From the NCBI GenBank assembly GCA_003694465.1, contig RFKM01000247.1:1-6754 (forward strand): a stretch of 6,754 nucleotides of DNA. Direction: 5' to 3'. This DNA is from Alphaproteobacteria bacterium (GTDB lineage: Bacteria; Pseudomonadota; Alphaproteobacteria; Rhodobacterales; Rhodobacteraceae). Position numbers and translations under genes: made by a program. The notes beneath the pieces were generated by a model. That model ran no database searches and was not told the origin of the DNA. It worked only from the letters and a program-made list of their open reading frames with translations. Positions 1 to 6,751 of the stretch are shown one piece after another (the first letter of the stretch is position 1; each line of letters begins with the position of its first letter).

Positions 1-900
1 CCGGATGGCGGTGCATTTCTGCCCCGCCTTCACCGTCATCTCGCGGTGGATTTCCTTGATGAAGAGCTCGAAGGCCGGCGTGCCGGGGGCGATGTCGGGG
101 CCGAGGATGGTGGCGTTGAGGCTGTCCTGTTCGGCGACGAAACGCACGGCGTTCTCGACAAGGTTCGGGCGGGCGCGCAGCATCGTGCCGGTGGCCGCCG
201 AGCCGGTGAAGCTGACCACGTCCTGCCCGCCGAGCAGGTCGAGCAGATTGCCGGTGCCGCCGGCGATGAACTGCACCGCGCCCTCCGGCAGGATGCCGCT
301 TTCGACGATCATCCGCACCGCCCGTTCGGTCACGTAACAGGTGGCGGTGGCGGGCTTGACGATCGCCGGCATCCCGGCCAGCAGCGTCGGGGCGAGCTTT
401 TCGAGCATCCCCCAGACCGGGAAGTTGAAGGCATTGATATGCACCGCCACGCCGTGGAGCGGGACAGCGACGTGCTGGCCCATGAAGTGCCCCTCGCGGC
501 CGAGCCGCTCGAGCCCGCCGTCGAGATAGACCTGCCCGTCGGGCATCTCGCGCCGGCCCTTCGAGGCATAGACGAAGAGCGTGCCGATGCCGCCGTCGAT
601 ATCGAAGCGGTGATCGCCCAGTGTCGCGCCGGTGTCGTAGGAGATGTCATACAGTGCCTGCCGGCGCTCGTTGAGGTAGAGCGCGAGTTCCTTGAGCATC
701 GCGGCGCGCTCGCGAAAGCCCATGGCGCGCAGGGCCGGCCCGCCGACAGACTTTCCATATTCCAACATTTTCCCGAAATCTAGCGCCGCTCCGCCGGCTT
801 CGGCGATCACTTTTCCCGTAATCGCCGAGCGGATCGGCCGGGCACCCTCGCCGGCGGGAACCCACGCGCCGGCGGCGAAGCTTGCAACCTTGAGCACCAT
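1..900 (-). CDS. paaZ: Bifunctional PaaZ, N-terminal aldehyde dehydrogenase part (oxepin-CoA hydrolase / semialdehyde dehydrogenase), partial
   Basis: PaaZ opens the oxepin-CoA ring with a C-terminal hydratase domain and oxidises the reactive semialdehyde to 3-oxo-5,6-dehydrosuberyl-CoA with an N-terminal NADP-dependent aldehyde dehydrogenase domain. Only the first 300 codons are in the window, and the frame stays open to base 1. The family is about 680 residues, so the hydratase domain lies outside. Visible dehydrogenase landmarks are NAFNFPVWG at residues 156-164, the cofactor-site lysine K182 in IVKPAT, FTGS at 231-234, the general-base glutamate E257 and the catalytic cysteine C296 in AGQKCTAIR. 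These align without gaps with my recollection of E. coli PaaZ (E256 and C295). The ATG at 900 follows the paaE stop by 10 nt and has GGAGG immediately after that stop, so the start is well supported. It is the seventh gene of the operon. Codons 40-51 are unusually AT-rich for the gene. The family assignment is very secure. Confidence 0.96.
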   Translation of the reverse strand, partial: MVLKVASFAAGAWVPAGEGARPIRSAITGKVIAEAGGAALDFGKMLEYGKSVGGPALRAMGFRERAAMLKELALYLNERRQALYDISYDTGATLGDHRFDIDGGIGTLFVYASKGRREMPDGQVYLDGGLERLGREGHFMGQHVAVPLHGVAVHINAFNFPVWGMLEKLAPTLLAGMPAIVKPATATCYVTERAVRMIVESGILPEGAVQFIAGGTGNLLDLLGGQDVVSFTGSAATGTMLRARPNLVENAVRFVAEQDSLNATILGPDIAPGTPAFELFIKEIHREMTVKAGQKCTAIR

Positions 901-910
901 GTCCGCCTCC

Positions 911-1978
911 TCAGCCGTGGACGTCGTAATCGATCACCACCCGGTCGCTCACCGGGTAGGACTGGCAGGTGAGCACGCGCCCCTGCTCGACCTCGTAATC
1001 CTCGAGCGCGTGGTTGGCGCGCATCTCGACCTCGCCCTCGACCACCCGGGCAAGGCAGGTCGAGCAGACGCCGGCGGTGCAGGAATAGGGGGCGGGCAGG
1101 TCGGCGGCGAGCGCGGTTTCGAGAATCGAGCGATCGCGGCTCATGCGCAGGGTGCGGGTGGCGCCGTCGATGGTGACGACAAGCTCGACATCGCCGCCCT
1201 CGCCCCGGGCCTCGGCCACCCGCCGGGCGAGCCGGCCCGGCTGGGCCGAAACGAAGAGCTCGTAATGGATCGCCTCGGCCGGGAAATCGCGCGCGCGCAG
1301 GGCCGCCTCGATGGATTTCATCATCGGCTCCGGGCCACAGATATAGGCGGCGTCGCAGGCGGGCAGGTCGATCCAGCGCTCGAAGAGGGCGGCGCATTTT
1401 TCCTCGTCCAGCCGGCCGGTGAAGAGCTCGATCTCCTGGCTGTCTTCCTCGAGGATGTGCACCAGCGCGAAACGGTCCATGAAGCGGTTCTTGAGGTCTT
1501 CCAGCTCCTCGCGGAACATGATCGTGTTCACCGCCCGGTTGGCATAGACGAGGGTGAAGCGGCTTTCGGGCTCTTCCTCGAGAACGGTTTTCAGGATCGA
1601 CAGGATCGGGGTGATCCCCGAGCCGCCGGCAAAGCCGAGGTAAGTGCGGGCGGCGCGGGTTTCGGGCAGGTGGAAGACGCCCGAGGGCGGCATCGCCTCG
1701 ATCACGTCGCCGGGCTTGAGGCTGTCGTTGATCCAGTTCGAGAAGGCGCCGCCCTCGATGCGCTTGACGCCGATCTTCAGCACCCCTTCGGACGGGGAAA
1801 CGCACAGCGAATAGCTGCGCCGCAATTCCTCGCCGTCGAAATCGTGCCGGAAGGTGAGGTGCTGGCCGGGCAGGAAGCGGAACAGCTCTTCCTCGCCGGG
1901 TTTCGGGGCCAGGGTCACCACGACGGCATCGCGGATCGTGTTCTGCACATCGGTGACGGTGAGCTCATGGAACTGCAT
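911..1978 (-). CDS. paaE: PaaE, reductase subunit of ring-1,2-phenylacetyl-CoA epoxidase
   Basis: PaaE passes electrons from NADPH through FAD and a [2Fe-2S] cluster to the di-iron centre of PaaA in the cytoplasmic PaaABCE epoxidase. The 355-residue product has the expected order: an FAD-binding beta-barrel (RRSYS, residues 53-57), a nucleotide-binding domain (GGSGITP at 118-124 and CGPEPMM at 214-220), then a C-terminal plant-type ferredoxin domain. The cluster ligands are C300, C305, C308 and C338, spaced C-x4-C-x2-C-x29-C. The flavin-then-ferredoxin order and full set of ligands separate it from simple ferredoxins and from FNR proteins lacking the ferredoxin domain. The ATG at 1978 lies 9 nt after the paaD stop, with GAGGT overlapping that stop as ribosome-binding site. 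Its place between paaD and paaZ is the usual operon order. The gene looks intact. Confidence 0.97.
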   Translation of the reverse strand: MQFHELTVTDVQNTIRDAVVVTLAPKPGEEELFRFLPGQHLTFRHDFDGEELRRSYSLCVSPSEGVLKIGVKRIEGGAFSNWINDSLKPGDVIEAMPPSGVFHLPETRAARTYLGFAGGSGITPILSILKTVLEEEPESRFTLVYANRAVNTIMFREELEDLKNRFMDRFALVHILEEDSQEIELFTGRLDEEKCAALFERWIDLPACDAAYICGPEPMMKSIEAALRARDFPAEAIHYELFVSAQPGRLARRVAEARGEGGDVELVVTIDGATRTLRMSRDRSILETALAADLPAPYSCTAGVCSTCLARVVEGEVEMRANHALEDYEVEQGRVLTCQSYPVSDRVVIDYDVHG

Positions 1979-1987
1979 GGAATGACC

Positions 1988-2452
1988 TCAGATGCATTTG
2001 AAATAGTCGAAGGGCTCGAGGCAGTCCTCGCAGCGCCATTGCGCCTTGCAGGGGGTCGAGCCGAACTGGCTGACCCGGGCAAGACGGGTCGAGCCGCAGC
2101 GCGGGCAGCGTTCGGGGCCGGCGCCGGGCGTGGGCGGGGCGATGCCGTAGGCCTCGAGCTTGCGCCGCCCCGCTTCGGAGATCCAGTCGGTCGTCCAGGG
2201 CGGCGTCAGCTGGGTGCGGATCTCGATCTGCTCGATCCCTGCCGCGCGCAGCGCTTCCTCGATGGCGGTGTTGATGAACCGCGTGGCCGGGCAGCCCGAA
2301 TAGGTCGGGGTGACGGTCACCTCGAGCCGGTCGCCCGCCCAGGCCACGTCGCGGATGATCCCCAGATCGACGAGGCTTATCGCGGGGATCTCCGGGTCGG
2401 GCACCTTGGCGAGGATATGCCAGACCGTTTCGGTGTCGGGCGCGCTTACCAT
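1988..2452 (-). CDS. paaD: PaaD, DUF59/MIP18-type maturation protein with zinc ribbon
   Basis: PaaD is needed for phenylacetyl-CoA epoxidation in vivo but is not a subunit of the purified complex. From its family (DUF59/MIP18, SufT-like) it is thought to help iron-sulfur or metal-centre assembly, perhaps for PaaE. I choose a 154-residue product starting at 2452. Its N-terminal half carries DPEIP (residues 19-23) and the SGCP motif with C54, the conserved reactive cysteine of DUF59 proteins. The C-terminal part is a zinc ribbon with CPRC (C116, C119) and CEDC (C141, C144), plus extra cysteines C135 and C153. The start ATG overlaps the end of paaC by 7 nt and lacks a clear Shine-Dalgarno sequence, so translation probably depends on coupling to paaC. 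An in-frame ATG at 2482 would add ten residues (MAPARLSRRH) and overlap paaC by 37 nt. I think it less likely but cannot exclude it. Confidence 0.94.
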   Translation of the reverse strand: MVSAPDTETVWHILAKVPDPEIPAISLVDLGIIRDVAWAGDRLEVTVTPTYSGCPATRFINTAIEEALRAAGIEQIEIRTQLTPPWTTDWISEAGRRKLEAYGIAPPTPGAGPERCPRCGSTRLARVSQFGSTPCKAQWRCEDCLEPFDYFKCI

Positions 2453-3201
2453 GTGGCGTCGGGATAGGCGCGCTGGAGCCATTGCATCTCGGCGAGGATG
2501 TGGCCCAGATGCTCGGAATGGCGAGAGCCGTCGCGCCCGCCGGAATGGGACCAGCGGTTTTCGGGCAGGCTCAGGGTCGCCTCGGCCATGGTTTCGGCAA
2601 GCGCCGCGTCGTAGTCCGGACGCAGCGACGAGGGCAGCGGCGCGATGCCGCGTTCGGCAAGGGCGCTGTCGATCGCGTCATCGGAGAAGAGCTCGCCGAC
2701 ATAGGGATAGAGGCGATCCAGCGCCGCCTGCATGCGGGCGTGGCTTTCCTCGGTGCCGTCGCCCAGCCCGACCACGGTGCCGCGCGAGCGCTCGAGGTGA
2801 TAGGCCACCTCCTTGCGCGCCTTGCGGGCGATGGCGGCGATGCGCGGCTCGGCGCTTTCTTCGAGGGCGGCGAGCATAAGCGCCTGCCACTGGTCGAACA
2901 GGTATTGGCGCATCAGGGTCTGGCCGAAATCGCCGTTGGGCTGCTCGACGAGCAGGACCGAGCGCATCTCCCAGGCGTCGCGGCGGAAGGCCAGGGCATC
3001 GGCATCGCGCCCCTTGCCCTCGATCTCGCCGGCAAGCCCGAGCCAGAGCTGGGTCTGGCCGATGAGGTCGAGCGCGGTGTTGGCGAGCGCGATGTCTTCC
3101 TCGACCACCGGCGCATGGCCGCACCATTCCGAAACCCGGTGGCCGAGGATGAGGGTGTTGTCGCCCATCCGCAGGCAGAATTCAAAAAGGGCCTTGTCCA
3201 T
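2446..3201 (-). CDS. paaC: PaaC, structural subunit of phenylacetyl-CoA epoxidase
   Basis: PaaC is a ferritin-like helical protein that pairs with PaaA. In the family it has lost the metal site and serves as scaffold for the catalytic subunit. The 251-residue product has the family's usual length. It is recognised by its N-terminal helix (LGHRVSEWCGHAP, residues 19-31), the following segment EEDIALANTALDLIGQ (34-49) and the C-terminal signature RHSEHLGHILAEMQWLQRAYP (228-248). I place the start at the ATG at 3201, which shares one base with the paaB stop (TGATG). A GTG one codon upstream would also be in frame, but the ATG is preferred. A purine-rich GAGGTGGGGG run ahead of it within paaB can serve as ribosome-binding site. 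The 3' end overlaps paaD by 7 nt. Confidence 0.96.
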   Translation of the reverse strand: MDKALFEFCLRMGDNTLILGHRVSEWCGHAPVVEEDIALANTALDLIGQTQLWLGLAGEIEGKGRDADALAFRRDAWEMRSVLLVEQPNGDFGQTLMRQYLFDQWQALMLAALEESAEPRIAAIARKARKEVAYHLERSRGTVVGLGDGTEESHARMQAALDRLYPYVGELFSDDAIDSALAERGIAPLPSSLRPDYDAALAETMAEATLSLPENRWSHSGGRDGSRHSEHLGHILAEMQWLQRAYPDATW

Positions 3202-3485
3202 CACATCGCCCCCACCTCGTCGGGGATGTCGAAGAAGGTCGGGTGCCGATAGGCCTTCGACTCGCTCGGCTCGAACAGCGGCCCCTTCTCCGAGGGCGAA
3301 GAGGCGGTGATGTCGGCCGATTTCACCACCCAGATCGAGACGCCTTCGCGGCGCCGGGTATAGACGTCACGGGCGTTGAGAATCGCGGTTTCGGCGTCGG
3401 GGGCATGCAGGCTTCCGACGTGGCGATGGCTCATTCCGTGCTGGCCACGGATGAAGATTTCCCACAGGGGCCATTCCTTCGACAT
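3201..3485 (-). CDS. paaB: PaaB, small subunit of phenylacetyl-CoA epoxidase
   Basis: PaaB is a small non-catalytic protein that bridges PaaAC heterodimers in the ring-1,2-phenylacetyl-CoA epoxidase. The 94-residue product matches the usual length of about 95. It begins MSKEWPLWEIFIRGQHGMSHRH and continues through HVGSLHAPDAETAILNARDVY, the typical PaaB beginning, followed by TRRREGVSIWVVKS. The reading frame stays open upstream to an ATG at 3605, but those 40 residues overlap paaA and are low-complexity. The ATG at 3485 instead follows the paaA stop by 10 nt and has AGGGAGAG at proper distance. The stop TGA at 3201-3203 overlaps the paaC start by one base, so PaaB and PaaC are translationally coupled, as expected for a stoichiometric complex. 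Confidence 0.96.
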   Translation of the reverse strand: MSKEWPLWEIFIRGQHGMSHRHVGSLHAPDAETAILNARDVYTRRREGVSIWVVKSADITASSPSEKGPLFEPSESKAYRHPTFFDIPDEVGAM

Positions 3486-3495
3486 TTCGCTCTCC

Positions 3496-4485
3496 CTATT
3501 CGGCCGCGCTGCGGGCGGCACGTTTCTCGGCATGGGCCAGAAGCCCCTCGCGCACCCAGGCGCCGTCTTCCCAGGCCCGGCGCCGGGCCTCGAGGCGCTC
3601 GGCATTGCAGGGGCCGTTGCCGCTCACCACCTGGAAGAACTCTTCCCAATCGGGTTGGGTGAAGTCGTAATGCCCTGTTTCCTCGTTGAATTTCAGGTCA
3701 GGGTCGGGGATGGTGAGGCCGAGATACTCGGCCTGAGGCACGGTCTGGTCGACGAATTTCTGGCGCAGCTCGTCATTGGTGTTGATCTTGATCTTCCAGG
3801 CCATCGACTGGGCGGAGTGGACGCTGTCCTTGTCGGAGGGGCCGAACATCATCAGCGCCGGATACCAGAAGCGGTTGAGCGCATCCTGGGCCATGCGGCG
3901 CTGGGCCTCGGTGCCGCGGGCCATCTTCAGCATGATGTCGTAGCCCTGGCGCTGGTGGAAGCTCTCTTCCTTGCAGATGCGGATCATCGCGCGCGAATAG
4001 GGGCCGAAGCTGGTGCGCTGCAGCGGCACCTGGTTCATGATCGCCGCGCCATCGACGAGCCAGCCGACGGCGCCGATGTCGGCCCAGGTCAGGGTAGGAT
4101 AGTTGAATATTGAACTATATTTCATCGAGCCGTCGAGAAGCCGCTCGGTGAGCTCGTCGCGGCTGACGCCGAGGGTCTCGGCGGCGCAGTAGAGATAGAG
4201 CCCGTGGCCGGCTTCGTCCTGCACCTTGGCCAGCAGGATCGCCTTGCGTTCCAGCGTCGGGGCGCGGGTGATCCAGTTGCCCTCGGGCAGCTGGCCGACG
4301 ACCTCGGAATGGGCGTGCTGGGCGATCTGGCGGATCAGCGTCTTGCGGTAGCCCTCGGGCATCCAGTCCTTCGGCTCGATCTTCTCGCCGGCGTCGATGC
4401 GGTCCTGGAAGCGGCGCTCTTCGGGGGTCATCTCCTCGCGCGACTTGACCGCCTCGCCGGTCGATTTCACCATCTGTGCATACAT
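3496..4485 (-). CDS. paaA: PaaA, catalytic di-iron subunit of phenylacetyl-CoA epoxidase
   Basis: PaaA inserts one oxygen atom from O2 into the aromatic ring of phenylacetyl-CoA to form the 1,2-epoxide. The 329-residue product is close to E. coli PaaA (309 residues, from memory), with about 18 extra N-terminal residues ([15 protein letters not shown]) of a kind I associate with alpha- and betaproteobacterial PaaA. Likely iron ligands are visible: E61 in HAHSE, E91 and H94 in KVQDEAGH, and E174 and H177 in KEESFHQR. Other conserved blocks are [12 protein letters not shown] (67-78), [18 protein letters not shown] (121-138), [13 protein letters not shown] (204-216) and [14 protein letters not shown] (238-251). 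The ATG at 4485 sits 2 nt after the thiolase stop, with GGAAAGGG upstream. An earlier ATG at 4545 lies inside the thiolase gene and is rejected. Codons 122-131 are strikingly AT-rich and contain a 20-bp palindrome. Confidence 0.98.
   Translation of the reverse strand: MYAQMVKSTGEAVKSREEMTPEERRFQDRIDAGEKIEPKDWMPEGYRKTLIRQIAQHAHSEVVGQLPEGNWITRAPTLERKAILLAKVQDEAGHGLYLYCAAETLGVSRDELTERLLDGSMKYSSIFNYPTLTWADIGAVGWLVDGAAIMNQVPLQRTSFGPYSRAMIRICKEESFHQRQGYDIMLKMARGTEAQRRMAQDALNRFWYPALMMFGPSDKDSVHSAQSMAWKIKINTNDELRQKFVDQTVPQAEYLGLTIPDPDLKFNEETGHYDFTQPDWEEFFQVVSGNGPCNAERLEARRRAWEDGAWVREGLLAHAEKRAARSAAE
4093..4125. other. AT-rich island with a 20-bp near-palindrome inside paaA
   Basis: These 33 bases have about 27% GC within a gene that is otherwise strongly GC-rich. 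They hold ATAGTTGAATATTGAACTAT (4099-4118), which equals its own reverse complement at 18 of 20 positions. They encode the conserved PaaA segment [11 protein letters not shown] using AAA, TAT, AGT, TCA, ATA and CCT codons, all rare in the neighbouring genes. The protein sequence alone does not require these codons. Role unknown. Confidence 0.6.
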
Positions 4486-4487
4486 GG

Positions 4488-5693
<1,206 letters not shown>

Positions 5694-5696
5694 GGT

Positions 5697-5734
5697 GGCC
5701 CGGTCCTCCCTGACTGTGTCGGCCGGGTCCTCCC
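5697..5734 (-). repeat. 14-bp direct repeat in the thiolase leader, each copy holding a Shine-Dalgarno core
   Basis: Read on the minus strand, GGGAGGACCCGGCC (5734-5721) and GGGAGGACCGGGCC (5710-5697) match at 13 of 14 bases and start 24 nt apart. The downstream copy is the ribosome-binding site of the thiolase. The upstream copy has the same GGGAGGA core but no suitable start codon at normal spacing. It could be a small local duplication or a decoy ribosome site. Function is unknown. Confidence 0.6.
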
Positions 5735-5758
5735 ACAAAGCCGACCGCACGGTCAGGG
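5708..5758 (-). promoter_or_regulatory. Possible leader hairpin abutting the thiolase ribosome-binding site
   Basis: On the minus strand CCCTGAC (5758-5752) can pair with GTCAGGG (5714-5708), and inside it GTCGGC can pair with GCCGAC, leaving a GGGAGGACCC loop. The outer stem would tie up the first three bases of the GGGAGGA ribosome-binding site. Whether the outer 5' arm is transcribed is uncertain, because it overlaps the candidate -10 at 5756-5761. GC-rich DNA forms such pairings easily, so this is a weak prediction. Confidence 0.25.
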
Positions 5759-5784
5759 ATACTGGGTGAGGCGATTCGACGCAA
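5756..5784 (-). promoter_or_regulatory. Candidate sigma-70-type promoter of the paa operon
   Basis: On the minus strand TTGCGT (5784-5779) and TATCCC (5761-5756) are separated by 17 nt. This would start transcription near 5749, about 55 nt before the thiolase start codon. The -10 is a poor match to consensus, which would suit a promoter needing activation. The inverted repeat ends 4 bp upstream of the -35. This is the best pair I find in the gap, but nothing proves it is used. Confidence 0.35.
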
Positions 5785-5788
5785 GCGG

Positions 5789-5830
5789 GATGTTACAGAA
5801 ATGCGCCTGGTCGTGATGTCTTGTAACATC
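5789..5830. promoter_or_regulatory. Operator-like inverted repeat upstream of the paa operon
   Basis: GATGTTACA (5789-5797) and TGTAACATC (5822-5830) are perfect reverse complements separated by 24 bp, with centres 33 bp or about three helical turns apart. A third GATGT at 5815-5819 forms GATGT-N6-ACATC with the right arm. The repeat stands out in GC-rich DNA and lies just upstream of the candidate -35. Phenylacetate operons are usually controlled by PaaX (GntR-like) or PaaR (TetR) repressors that release DNA on binding phenylacetyl-CoA. I cannot match this repeat to a known motif of either, and no regulator gene is in the window. Confidence 0.55.
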
Positions 5831-5861
5831 TTGAGCGCATCGCGAGCCGGAACGGGCGCTT

Positions 5862-6152
5862 TCAGCGGTTCGAGTCGATCCAGCGCGACATCAGCCCGGC
5901 GTCGCGGAAACATTCCTCGGGAATGGCGCGGCGCTTCAGGCGGGCGATCTTCTCGGCATAGGCGACCTGGCGCGAGGTTGCCGGGCGCCCGCCGGGGCTG
6001 CCGGGGGCCTGCCGGTGCGCCTCGATCCAGCGCGAGAGCGCCTGCCGGTCTTCGAGCCGGTCGCGGGGGATGGCCATGTCGAGCCGGCGGGCAATGGCGC
6101 GCGCATAGTCGAGCTGCTTCGGCGTCGGCGGAAGGGGCGGCGTGTGGGTCAT
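5862..6152 (-). CDS. 96-residue protein with two copies of a 38-residue module, probable SOS gene
   Basis: I do not recognise a named function. The product consists of a proline-rich start (MTHTPPLPP) and two gap-free copies of one module: residues 10-47 (TPKQLDYARAIARR...LSRWIEAHR) and 59-96 (TSRQVAYAEKIARL...MSRWIDSNR). They agree at 16 of 38 positions, including T, Q, Y, A, I, A, R, then A-I-P, D and S-R-W-I. An 11-residue linker rich in glycine and proline joins them. Each module looks like a helix, a turn at AIP and a second helix ending SRWI. There is no signal peptide or membrane segment; the protein is small and basic. The ATG at 6152 has GAGAGGAG six to eight bases upstream, a strong ribosome-binding site. 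A LexA box and promoter lie 36-68 nt upstream. The gene is separated from the paa operon by 168 nt. Similar small proteins occur, from memory, in Rhodobacterales as hypothetical proteins. Confidence 0.85.
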   Translation of the reverse strand: MTHTPPLPPTPKQLDYARAIARRLDMAIPRDRLEDRQALSRWIEAHRQAPGSPGGRPATSRQVAYAEKIARLKRRAIPEECFRDAGLMSRWIDSNR

Positions 6153-6187
6153 CCTGCGCTCCTCTCGTTCTGGCGATCGGGAGACAG

Positions 6188-6202
6188 GAACAAAGATAGA
6201 AC
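6188..6202 (-). promoter_or_regulatory. LexA (SOS) box
   Basis: On the minus strand the bases read GTTC-TATCTTT-GTTC, an exact match to the GTTC-N7-GTTC direct repeat established for LexA in Rhodobacter and other alphaproteobacteria. It covers the -10 region of the promoter for the 96-residue gene, starting 36 nt from the start codon, the position expected of a repressor site. LexA binding is predicted, not shown. Confidence 0.75.
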
Positions 6203-6220
6203 ATTTGCCGCGAAAGTCAA
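6193..6220 (-). promoter_or_regulatory. Sigma-70-type promoter of the 96-residue gene
   Basis: On the minus strand TTGACT (6220-6215) and TATCTT (6198-6193) are 16 nt apart, the best promoter match in the window. The -10 hexamer lies within the 7-nt spacer of the LexA box, so bound LexA would block RNA polymerase. Transcription would start near 6186, giving a leader of about 34 nt. The surrounding stretch (6180-6220) is AT-rich compared with the genes. Confidence 0.65.
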
Positions 6221-6268
6221 CCGCCCGGCGGAGCGGGCCTTCGCCGGAAGGTGTGCGCGACGGGCTGG

Positions 6269-6751
6269 TCAGTCGCCGTAGTGGCGGATTTCGACCGTCG
6301 GCGGGCCGCCGTCGCCGGGGATGGTGACGACGTGGATCTCGCCGAACTGCACCGGCGGCTTGGCCGGGATGCCGAGCTCGAGGTAGAGGAAGCCGAGGTT
6401 TTCCTGGTTGCCGACCCAGACCACCGTCTGGCCCGGGTGTTCGGTGAGGATGCGCGTGCCGGCGCCGAGCGGCGGGATCGGCTGGACGGGCAGGCCGCGG
6501 GCCTTGGCGAGCGGTGTGGCGGTGTCGATGTTGCGCTGGCGCTGCGAGGTATAGATGGCGTCGATCGGCAGATCAGCCAGCGCCTCGGGCAGTTGCGCCG
6601 CGCGCGCGCGCCCCTTCGCGTTGAGGGGGGCGAAGGTGCGGTCGGCATGGCGCAGGATGATCAACCGGCCATGCAGGCCCCGGGGCGTCTGCCCGCAGGC
6701 GGCCAGAAGCGGCGCGCCGGCGGCGAGAAGGAGAAAGCCGCGTCTGTTCAT
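6269..6751 (-). CDS. Tat-type lipoprotein of the histidine phosphatase superfamily, possibly altered active site
   Basis: The 160-residue product begins MNRRGFLLLAAGAPLLAAC, combining a twin-arginine motif (RRGFL, residues 3-7) with a lipobox (LAAC, C19), so it is predicted to be exported by Tat and lipid-anchored. The mature part resembles SixA/phosphoglycerate-mutase-type histidine phosphatases: LRHADR with nucleophile H35 and R34, a KGRARAAQL helix, and YTSQRQRNIDTATPLA with the conserved arginine R73. The family then has a VGH motif after a beta-strand, but here it reads VVWVGNQENLG, putting asparagine N115 in place of the second histidine. Activity may therefore be altered or lost; substrate is unknown. 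The C-terminal HVVTIPGDGGPPTVEIRHYG region is beta-rich. The stop is followed by a 116-nt gap before the next gene. Only three bases precede the ATG, so its ribosome-binding site is not visible, but the signal peptide supports this start. Confidence 0.85.
   Translation of the reverse strand: MNRRGFLLLAAGAPLLAACGQTPRGLHGRLIILRHADRTFAPLNAKGRARAAQLPEALADLPIDAIYTSQRQRNIDTATPLAKARGLPVQPIPPLGAGTRILTEHPGQTVVWVGNQENLGFLYLELGIPAKPPVQFGEIHVVTIPGDGGPPTVEIRHYGD

Noticed and set aside
692..2467. 591-residue open frame on the plus strand
   Set aside because: It lies antisense to paaE, paaD and the start of paaZ. Its translation is Gly/Ala/Asp/Glu/Arg-rich without family motifs, typical of a stop-free shadow frame in GC-rich DNA.
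3486..3605. 40-residue N-terminal extension of PaaB from the ATG at 3605
   Set aside because: It overlaps the paaA 3' end and is Pro/Ala/Arg-rich. The ATG at 3485 has a ribosome-binding site and gives the standard PaaB length.
5694..5750. GTG at 5750 as the thiolase start
   Set aside because: The added 19 residues do not resemble PaaJ/PcaF, run through the repeat and ribosome-binding site, and would leave a good GGGAGGA-ATG arrangement unused.
5832..5861. AGCGC/GCGCT inverted repeat after the 96-residue gene as a terminator
   Set aside because: The stem is 5 bp with a long loop, and no T-run follows it in the minus-strand direction.
6223..6251. Possible terminator after the histidine phosphatase gene (GCCCG/CGGGC and CCTTC/GAAGG stems)
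   Set aside because: Both stems are only 5 bp, share a base and so cannot both form, and neither is followed by a T-run on either strand. Chance pairing in GC-rich DNA is sufficient.
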